Below are positions 56,761 to 64,000 of a stretch of 64,000 nucleotides of DNA, piece by piece. The notes below the pieces were generated by a model that worked only from the letters and a program-made list of their open reading frames with translations, was not told the origin of the DNA and did no database searches. Every line of letters begins with the position of its first letter. Within the stretch, counting starts at the first letter, position 1. The DNA is taken from the NCBI RefSeq assembly GCF_031143425.1, contig NC_090444.1:1314601324-1314665323 (forward strand). The letters are read 5' to 3'. The DNA is from Pleurodeles waltl. Lineage: Eukaryota; Chordata; Amphibia; Caudata; Salamandridae. The translations under genes and the position numbers were made by a program.

Positions 56761-56879
56761 TCTTTGAAACCTATGATGTACTGGATGACACCAGATTATC
56801 TTTCACAAACTGCACAACTAATTACTACTTTTTAGACCTCAACACAGCTAAAACTCCAGTTTTCAACAGTTAATGTCCA

Positions 56880-57545
56880 TTAAGTCCTTGATTCAAAGCA
56901 GATAGTATAAAAGAGGGACTTTGTTTCTGTAAAAACTGGAAAGATTGGAAGAATCTGTGTGTCGTCATCATAGGAAAGCAATTCAAGGGCTAAAGTGTGG
57001 ATAAGTTTGTCCATTGGATGAATATAACAATTGAGCAAATAATGGGAAAGGTTAGAACCTTGGCGGAACTCCATACAGTATAGACAAAGAGTTTAAGCAG
57101 AATTAGAACATTGGAATGTTTAGATCTCCATTGGAGACAATGGAGTGCACCGGGCTTTTGCGGAGCCAACATTCCAATGTTCTCTTTGTTCACAGCAGTA
57201 GCTGTGAACAAAGCCTCACGGAGCCCGAGGGGATTTTAATCCCCTCGGGCTTCGTGAGTAATTTGTTTTATTTAATAGAACATTATGCCCTCGAGGCGAG
57301 GGCCTTTAACAAGGGAGAGGGCCTTTAATGGCCAGTAGAGCCCGCTACGGCGGGTTCTAAGGCTATAATGAAGTTTCCCAGAGGGATAATTTAGTTCAGA
57401 TTAGAAAGAAAGATACAGAACCAAGAAAGAACCAGAATACTAATGCCAGCTTCAGGGAGCTCATGAAGAAGGACAGAATGGTCGACAGTGTCAAATACTA
57501 ATAAAGATCTAAGGAGATTCTGGCATTGACACTGCTAGTATCACA
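56880..57545 (-). pseudogene. L2-type LINE RT fragment split by a fold-back element
   Basis: Minus strand, upstream half (57535-57370): VFDTVDHSVLLHELPEAGIS then ILVLSWFCIFLSNLN, the L2 block DLSAAFDTVDH-x-ILL followed by LSWF-x-SYLS. Downstream half (57100-56950): MEFRQGSNLSHYLLNCYIHP then LALELLSYDDDTQILPIF, the blocks GVPQGS-x-LSP-x-LF and YADDTQ, with the Ala of YADD replaced by Asp. The two halves are contiguous RT sequence once 57103-57368 is removed. It is an old, inactive copy. Confidence 0.82.
57103..57368. mobile_element. composite hairpin fold-back element, copy 1
   Basis: Consecutive hairpins: AACATTGGAATGTT with AACATTCCAATGTT (57108/57169); CTTTGTTCACAGC with GCTGTGAACAAAG (57184/57200); CACGGAGCCCGAGGGGATT with its complement (57217-57256); GGGCCTTTAA-type words in the right third. 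It begins TTAGAAC and ends GGTTCTAA followed by GGCTATAA. It is inserted in the L2 RT. Confidence 0.9.
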
Positions 57546-57686
57546 AGCTAGGTGGGGTAGGCTAGAATGGTAGCAAGTAGAAGTTCTGGGCTTCTCCAAA
57601 GCGAAAGAAGAGTCCGGATCTTGAAGATGTACTCCACATAACCGACAAACATGTCTGAGCAATGGTCACTTGGAACATAAGGCACA

Positions 57687-58058
57687 TTAGAACATTGGAA
57701 TGTTTGCCCTCCATTGGAGACAATGGAGTGCTCCGGGCTTTTACTGGCCGGTAAAAGCCTGGAAAGCCAACATTCCAATCTTCTTTGTTCACAGCAAAAG
57801 CTGTGAACAAAGCCTCACGGAGCCTGAGGGGATTTTAATTCCCTCCGGTTCCATGAAGCCTTTGTTTTATTTATGAGAACATTCTGCCCTCTAATGGCAG
57901 AATGTTCTAATAGCCTTAGAACCTGCCGTAGCGGGCTCTACCGGCTATTAAAGGCCCACTCCATTGTTAAAGGCCCTTGCCTTCGGCTCGGGCCTTTAAC
58001 ACAGGAACGGGCCTTTAATAGCCGGTAGAGCCCGCAATGGTGGGTTCTAAGGCTATAA
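57687..58058. mobile_element. composite hairpin fold-back element, copy 2
   Basis: The same module order as copy 1: the TTAGAACATTGGAATGTTTG start, CTTTGTTCACAGC/GCTGTGAACAAAG, and GGAGCCTGAGGGGATTTTAA. It has an extra module GAACATTCTGCC/GGCAGAATGTTC (57879-57911). A large right-hand hairpin of TTAGAACCTGCCGTAGCGGG...TATTAAAGGCCC (57914-57958) pairs with GGGCCTTTAATAGCCGGTAG...GGTTCTAA (58009-58050). Copy 1 lacks part of these, so it is a deletion derivative or sibling. Confidence 0.9.
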
Positions 58059-58860
58059 AAGAGCACTTTGGTGAAGACCACTATCAGGACTCATGCCAAC
58101 GAAAGTGTGAAGTTTATGCAGTGCAGATAAAACAATAGTGTCAAATGCAGGCGTGTCAGATTCTGTCAAGTTCACAAGAGTATGTGTATTATTTACGTAT
58201 TGTTTGATACTTTGTTTTGTATATTTCGCTCCATGAAAATCTCAGTCCATATCAAATTGAAGACTGTGCATTTTGTGCAAAACACTGTTCAAGTCTTGTC
58301 CAGTCTGTCCGGATATTTCGGTTCTAAGTATCTACGATAAGCAATAAATTATCAAATGAACTTAGAAAAAATGTAAATCATTCAAACTACGGAAAAAAAA
58401 ATATCAATGTATTCATTCATCCAAGCCCCGCACTCTAGCCAGCACAGACATTTTGTTTCAACTTAACGATTCCCAATATGGTTCACTTTGTAACGAGGCC
58501 TTATGTGATGCTATTTTCATATTAAATAATTAAGTTAAGAGAAGAATGTAACAGTTTTGTAGCATCTAAACTATAGTTTATCGGAAGACATAGATGTGTG
58601 AAATATGATTGAGGTCAGCTAAATAAAATGGAATACATAAAAAGAAGAAACTGTACTTACAAAGACATCAAGACATTACTTTCATGTGTAAGTTACAAAA
58701 TGCAAGTTCATTTACACTCTAAAGTGAGAGAATAGTGACTAGTTATTTATAATGAAACAATGATCAATGTCAGAACTAAGACATAAGACTGCAGGTATGC
58801 AGTTACATCAGTCGAGGCTGGCAACAGGGCAAAGTGATGGGGCATGGGGGCAGGATGAAC
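58059..58860. other. unassigned intron stretch
   Basis: No gene is recognised. A minus-strand reading around 58180-58100 (LTESDTPAFDTIVLSALHKL) faintly recalls the L2 DLSAAFDT block, too weak to annotate separately. Confidence 0.4.
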
Positions 58861-59240
58861 AAAACAATAATTTTAAAAAACGTACCTCGTCCCCACCGCA
58901 ACGCCGCTCTTCAGGTCTCTGCTGGACTGCAGGCTTCCAGGTACAAGCTCCCACCCTACCCTGCGGCCAATCCTAACAGTGCTCTCATGCTGTATGCTGC
59001 TAGCAGCATGAGAGCAGCACCAGGATTGGCCTGAGTGCCATGGCTTTGTGCTCCCAGGCAGACTGGGAGACAGGGCCTGCTGTCTCCAACCCGGCAACAC
59101 AGTGCCGGGTTGAAGAGACCTCAATGTGCATGTGTGTTTGGCCACAGTGAGACACCCTGTCAAACACACATGCGCACTGAGGGGAGTGAACACCACTCCC
59201 GTACCATTTCTGTTATCCTCCATGGCCCGCTCCTTTAAAA
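58860..59240. repeat. hairpin-rich element
   Basis: GGCCAATCCT (58965) pairs with AGGATTGGCC (59022). Inside it GTGCTCTCATGCTG pairs with CAGCATGAGAGCAGCAC. CAACCCGGCA (59087) pairs with TGCCGGGTTG (59103). CAATGTGCATGTGTGTTTG (59122) pairs with CAAACACACATGCGCACTG (59161) with minor mismatch. The arrangement is the same kind of serial hairpin array as at 13.1-13.5 kb. AAAACAATAAT occurs near both edges (58861 and 59243) as a direct repeat. Confidence 0.8.
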
Positions 59241-60285
59241 ATAAAACAATAATAATCTCCACTTCCACTGGAAATAATGGAATCGTAATATGGCAGATGG
59301 GATATCTACCACGTTTGTAATGGAGTAACCCCCTACATCAAACTCTAAATCAGACCCTAAGTCTTAACACCCCACCACTTCCAAAGTTCACCAGCCACCA
59401 CTGCCTGCAGGCCTCGGTGGAGGGAACTCAGCCTTGGGTGAGAGCCTGGATGCTGTGTGTTCAGGAAGGCTGCCGGAGGATGGAGCTTGAATTGGGGACA
59501 AATCCCGTCCCCAGTGATGGAAATGCAGTGCGGAGAGCTGAGTGATGACAGCCTGGGATGTAATCGGCCTGATGGGCCCGCCGGAGGAGGATGCTGATTG
59601 AAGCACACCTAGTCAGCACAGGAGTGGGCTACGCTGCACCCCTCTCACTGGCCGGAGACGGCAACTGAGAGCCCTTACCTTGGTTATGTACTGAGTCTGG
59701 GGGCGAGGGGGCTGGAGTCCAGGGAATAGCCAATCAACATTGAGTGGTAAGAAGGAGGGCTGCCATCTCATGCTGTGGCCTACTGGGCTGGGGGGATGCC
59801 TGCCCTTCCTGAGCTCGTTGCAGCAGCAGGTTGAGGGCTGCCTACTTCGACAAAAAGCCTGGAGAACAGTTATTGACCCCTGAAGTGTCAGATGTGGTGT
59901 GGAATCTTTATACCACCCTTGCCCTGGTAACTGAAGAAGGGCCTAAACATTGGGGGGACAGGTCTCGGGAGACAAGGGGTGCTTTGTTCTTCTGGTTCTG
60001 GCCTACTAGACTGGGACTACCCACTGCTCCCTCCCACACTTTTGAGCCTGGTCTAAGCTCTATTATCAGTTGGCAGGGGGGGACGTTGCCCTGGTCTGCT
60101 GCCTCCTCTGCACCAGAGCAGGAGATGCTCCTCCTCGCAAGTCATGGGTAGGGATAAACACCCTGGGCCCATGCAGAAGACCTATGTTTATCAATATGCT
60201 GGGGCTACCAGGAGCGGTAAGATGAGAGATGTCTCAGAAGATAGTCGTGATGTGCATAGGATGAGGGAGCCAACAAGAGCACAAA
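59241..60285 (+). other. probable L1 5' region, no gene called
   Basis: This G/C-rich stretch lies upstream of the L1 ORF1 remnant. It may be the element's 5' untranslated region. An open frame at 59831-60151 has no recognisable motif. Confidence 0.35.
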
Positions 60286-60289
60286 TCCT

Positions 60290-61010
60290 AGTGCCAGTCC
60301 AGGCATACGCCGGAAAAAAAAATTGATACACTATCTGTTGAGAAGAATCTGGTAGGAGCTGACCTGCGCTAGGTAAATGAGAGGTCACTTGTGACAGAAA
60401 ATGAGTTTGAGTGCCTGTCGGCCAGGGTGGCAGACCTGAGAACAACGTCATGCTCTGCTGGGGACCGAGCCCTTTGCCTCAGTGACAAATTTGAAGATTC
60501 TGAGCGCAGGTCTACATGGAGTAACCTCCACTTCATTGGATTCAGGAGAATGTGGAGAGGTCTGACCCCTGAATTGTTCCTAAAATGGTCCATATGGGAT
60601 GTGCTGCGGCAGGATGAACTCCCATCTGTATTCATGATTGAATGAGCTCACAGGGCCTTGGCCTCATTGCCACATCCGGGTGACCACTGCCCCCCAACTG
60701 CCATGACCACAACATTTTTAACTATAGGAATAGGGACTTGATCCTATGAACAGTATGAGCCAGAGGCGACCCCTGTCCTGGCAGCAGTGTCATACGAATA
60801 TTCCCTGACCATGTGCAGAAAGTCCAACAAATGCGTAAAACGTTTGCAGCAGTGAAGCAAAAATTTAAAGCTATGAACATGAAATATATGCTGCAGTGTA
60901 CTGCTAAGCTTAGTGTCATACAAGACAGCATTTCACATTTCTTTATGTCACCAGAGGAGGTATGGGAATGGCTAGAACTAGACGGCAGGACAGGTGCAGG
61001 TTAAACTGCA
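60290..61010 (+). pseudogene. L1 ORF1 (RNA-binding protein) remnant
   Basis: The translation in mixed frames gives coiled-coil residue EFECLSARVADLRTT and LSDKFEDSERRSTWSNLHFI, the L1 ORF1 block ENRSRRNNLRI-x-G. It continues with LFLKWSIWDVL and VFMIE-stop-AHRAL (family ERAHR; a TGA at 60642-60644 replaces the Arg codon). The C-terminal domain follows: IRIFPDHVQKVQQMRKTFAA, VKQKFKAMNMKYMLQCTAKL and FFMSPEEVWEWLE. The intact protein trimerises and coats L1 RNA as a nucleic-acid chaperone. ORF2 does not follow; the element ends near 61090, just before CFAP206 exon A. Confidence 0.85.
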
Positions 61011-61210
61011 CGCCGATCAGGACGCTACTGTGGAAGTGGCCGGTGTGGGCACTGATGAACACCTGAGTACTTTATGTTCACTGTATTTTCAATTCGTCAC
61101 TTACTTGCTCACCCTAAAATCAGATCTTTTTTTTTACTAAAAGAAGCCCAAAATACCCTAGGGATCATCGTTATTTATTCCACTACAGTTTATAAAGTTT
61201 TAACACTTAC

Positions 61211-61330
61211 GTAAACCTGAGCAGTAGGCACAGCTGTCTTCGATCGAACAATGCACTTTAGTTGCTCCATCTCTGCTCCTAGCTGTTTTTCCAAAGTATC
61301 CACTTGTTGTCCACATTTAAGCACATCTGA
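61211..61330 (-). CDS. CFAP206: CFAP206 exon A
   Basis: Forty codons: SDVLKCGQQVDTLEKQLGAE, MEQLKCIVRSKTAVPTAQVY. This matches the CFAP206 segment with a KQLGA-x-x-EQLK helix and the VPT-x-QV motif. The acceptor is CGTTCACAG (61339-61331). The donor is GTTTAC|GTAAGTG (61210 downward). A nearer GT after CAG would drop two conserved codons and is weaker. Phase 0 in and out, joining exactly to PHFIAV of exon B. Confidence 0.95.
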
Positions 61331-61616
61331 CTGTGAACGAAGAACACTCTTAAGTCAAACAGGTAACAAACCACATTATTCTTTTTCACAAAATATTGTT
61401 TTAGACTAGAAAGGGGTAGAATATGTGCTACGTGGAGACAGAGGAGCATATCCTATAAGATAACGGAATGCAAATATTCATTGACATTTGGGGCCAGGAA
61501 TCATCCTTGATAAGCAAGACAGAGGGATTGTTAATGTTCCTTCATACTGGCCTGCCAGCAGTGTTAATTCTTAAAAGCAGTCACACTGCTTTCGCATTGA
61601 AGACCATGGTTTTCTC
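61331..61616. other. CFAP206 intron upstream of exon A
   Basis: Nothing recognised. The preceding CFAP206 exon (minus sense) should lie further right but was not found before 64000. Confidence 0.4.
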
Positions 61617-61828
61617 TCAGACCATCTTCAGAAGTATGAGACCACAGATCACAACCCCACACATGAAATGCTCATGGACCATCTTCAGAAGTAGGAGACT
61701 GCTGGCGAACCCAACGCATGAATGCTCACGGATCATCTACAGGAGTATGAGACTGCTGACCAAACCCATACATAAAAAGCTGACGGACCATCTTCAGAAG
61801 TATGAGACTGATGACCAAACCCACGCAT
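61617..61828 (+). repeat. ~57-bp tandem repeat, four units
   Basis: Units share ACC/GACCATCTTCAGAAGTATGA, GACTGCTGACCAAACCCA and ACGCATGAAATGCTCA. They start near 61617, 61677, 61733 and 61789. Because the unit is nearly a multiple of three, one frame stays open through all four units, but this is a by-product of the repeat. Confidence 0.8.
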
Positions 61829-62935
61829 GAAATACTTAATGCAGCAGTTCTTATTTGTAAAACACAAGCACATGAACATACATGACAGCATCTAGAAAAT
61901 AAGCAAGCCATTTATGCACATCTTCCAGTTTACATTGAGGCATGGTAGTACTATAGTAAAATGTATCGTTAACGGAACTGAGTGAGAACTGGGGAATATG
62001 AGCACTTGATATTTCACATTTTGTTCCTACGCTCGAAGCTTCATGCCACCTCTGCCTAGGGATGCAAGCAGAACCATGTGTCTTCTTGAATACAGATTGA
62101 TGCTGCTTTTGTTTGATTGGCTGGTTTACTTATTTGAGTTAAACAGTTTTCTGAATAGAAGTGGTTCCCTCTCTTATATACTGTATGAGCCACCATCCCC
62201 ACACAGACAGTGAAACACTTTTGCTAGCGATGTGTTACACAGTCTAGGTTTTCTCTGTTGTATACAACAGCAGTAATTGTTATAATGAAGCTGATATTGT
62301 TGCTCACCACTGATATCTACGAATACATTCTCCTATAGTCATAGATTATTACTAACAAATGTGTACAACTGTTTGAAGATTTTGAGTTGTATGTTACGAT
62401 GAAAATAACTCCAGCTCTTTTAGCAAAGTCTTTGTCTTGTAACTACAGAGCACCTGGGCTTAGCTTGCAGGACTCACATAGTACTCAGGTGCAAATATTA
62501 ATCAGGTAGGTGGAAACATATTGTATTAGCTTTGAGACAGTGGGTCCTCTGGAGGTGGGGGACTAGGTGGAACATATTATGAATTGGCATGGTTATCTCT
62601 TGTCAGCTGTTCATCGGCTGTCGGGTCCTTCAGTGATATTAGAGATGAAAAGCTGCCTGTACTTGTCCACATTGATGAAAGGCACTCTTAAGCTTAAAAG
62701 ACTGGGGACGTTCTTGTGAATTATCCATTGGTTGTGGGGCTGCACCAGCATTGATGGCAGAGAGAAATTATTTCCATGTGATGGTCCGGTTCAGGCAGCG
62801 GTTTTCATGTCTAAAACAGCCAGGGGAGCCAGTGAACCACATTAAAGGTGGGTGAGAACAAAAGATTGTCATTTTAGAGGTCTGTTTACGTTTACATACA
62901 TGACAAAATGTGGTAAATATTACCTAATACAAAAC
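61829..62935. other. unassigned stretch
   Basis: No gene, element or exon recognised. Confidence 0.45.
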
Positions 62936-64000
62936 TGTGTTGGGAAGAAAAAAGTTACTTACTTGTAGCTACGGTTCTCAAGTGTAGGGATCTTTCATAG
63001 CTTCATATGCTTGAATCATTCCCCATCTTTGAGGTCACAACCTCCCTCAAAGGCAGTAAAGTACACTCATCATTGAAAAAGCCCCAAACATCAGCCAATA
63101 AGGTGAGAGTGCTCTGCACTTCACCCCTCCCAGAAGTTTTCTCAACTGAGATTTCTAGCACAAGAATGAAAAATGTAATAATAATTCTGAGGTGACCCTC
63201 TATTCAGGCAGGAGGGAAGCTCATATGAATCTATGAAACATACCAACGCTGGAGAAATGTCGCTAGAGGTAAGTATCTTTTTATTTTCTTCAGCACTGGA
63301 TCTTTCATGAACTCACATTCTGGAATGAGCATATCAAACAGTATGACAGTATGGAAGGCAGAAGAAAGATAGATAAAAGGTTTCTGTCATCTGAAATGAT
63401 GGTGAAGAACTGCTGGTCCCAGAGCTTTATCTCTGTCTGCTAAAGAATCCAAACAGTAGTGATGCATATAAATGCCACAGTTCTTCGTTTGATTTCACTT
63501 CAAATATCCCTAAAGGATGCACTCCTAAATGAGGGGCCACTAAAGGCCCTATACTGTCCCTGTAAGCAGTCGTTCTGCTTTCATGTCAGTAGGTGGTTGT
63601 TGCTGCTGTCCATCTGGAAATTCCCTGTTTTGATACCGGGTAACCTTTATATGGATTTGAGAATTTACCTAGCTGCGGGTCCAATTTTTATCTTATCTAC
63701 ACAGAATTTGAGACACTTTCATAGGTCAAGTAAGTGCAAAGTTCTTTCTTCTGCGGTTGATGGGTGCTGAAAGAATGTGTAGCACAGCAGTGCTGCTTCT
63801 CATGACGGTTGTTTGAGGCTATCCCTGTGGATCAGCTCAAAAGAGCTCCTCATCAGCTGGAAAAACACTGTTTTGAGCTCCCATTTTGTTGGTTGACTTC
63901 CTGATGGAAGGAAAGCCCTGACAAGACCTCTCAAGAATTCGTCAATTACTCTTCGGGACCATAATGATGGATGGTTCAGAGATCAACTGTGTCTTGATAT
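62936..64000. repeat. probable interspersed repeat with paired motif
   Basis: AGGGATCTTTCATAGCTTCA (62986) and TGGATCTTTCATGAACTCAC (63298) are related segments. Each is preceded by a splice-like AAGTTACTTACTTGT or GAGGTAAGTATC word. The paired words suggest the ends of a short element (62940-63330). The remainder to 64000 is unassigned. Confidence 0.35.

Larger units (their letters stand above)
24990..61330 (-). other. CFAP206: CFAP206 gene, partial (four internal exons and three introns)
   Basis: Exons at 61330-61211 (120 nt), 53572-53374 (199 nt), 33212-33072 (141 nt) and 25183-24990 (194 nt) total 654 nt, exactly 218 codons. All junctions are AG/GT and in phase (0, 1, 1, 0). The joined protein follows the CFAP206/DUF3508 family without gaps. 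CFAP206 is an axonemal protein that helps dock radial spoke RS2 and associated complexes to the doublet microtubule in cilia and sperm flagella. The introns are inflated by transposons. The gene start lies right of the window. The C-terminal exon(s) after PYSQ were not located. Confidence 0.93.

Noticed and set aside
61468..61830. Repetitive 120-codon frame at 61468-61830 as a repeat protein gene
   Set aside because: The periodicity comes from a ~57-bp DNA tandem repeat; no start context, splice sites or homologous family.
1..64000. CRISPR arrays, prokaryotic operons, tRNA or rRNA genes
   Set aside because: No regularly spaced direct repeats with unique spacers, no tRNA cloverleaf with intact A and B boxes, and no rRNA segments were seen by eye; a tRNAscan/Infernal run would be needed for certainty.

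Overview
The window reads as intronic DNA from a giant, repeat-choked vertebrate genome. Large DIRS retrotransposons, long LTR-like repeats, L2 and L1 fragments, hammerhead/Penelope-like debris and fold-back MITEs together point to a salamander, most likely a newt. The species cannot be fixed from the sequence. No bacterial, viral or CRISPR features are visible.

The only host gene I can support is on the minus strand. Four short exons at 61330-61211, 53572-53374, 33212-33072 and 25183-24990 have proper splice sites and matching phases. They join into 218 uninterrupted codons that I recognise as the middle to C-terminal part of CFAP206, the cilia and flagella associated protein of the radial-spoke region. 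The introns between them are about 7.6, 20.2 and 7.9 kb. Earlier exons lie beyond 64 kb, and the final exon(s) were not found below 24.9 kb.

Everything else is mobile DNA, often nested. (1) Three DIRS elements: 6.46-11.96 kb (plus; both inverted terminal repeats and the internal complementary region present), 18.3-22.86 kb (plus; 3' truncated) and 44.47-52.09 kb (minus; complete termini, split by a 5'-truncated LINE at 47.76-50.10 kb). A fourth, older RT-RNase H remnant of this type lies at 42.24-43.9 kb. (2) A mag-like Ty3/gypsy element, 36.34-41.51 kb (minus), has two LTRs and a 5-bp target duplication, and carries a palindromic MITE. It sits inside one unit of a ~352-bp tandem array that precedes an L2/CR1-type endonuclease remnant at 35.6-35.0 kb. 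(3) Three copies of a long LTR-like repeat family lie at 0.93-3.29, ~14.6-16.0 and ~25.9-29.5 kb; the third carries two Harbinger-like MITEs. (4) Other remnants are L1 ORF2 (3.85-4.6 kb), L1 ORF1 (60.3-61.0 kb), gypsy RT-RNase H (56.0-56.76 kb) and L2 RT (56.88-57.54 kb, split by a hairpin-rich fold-back element). (5) Hairpin arrays lie at 13.1-13.5, 57.1-57.4, 57.7-58.05 and 58.96-59.18 kb, with microsatellites, minisatellites and an A/T-rich tract at 31.4-32.3 kb.

All retroelement reading frames are broken by stops, frameshifts or catalytic substitutions, so none looks autonomous now. Functionally, the window is a moderately conserved ciliary gene whose introns have become a layered record of element insertion.
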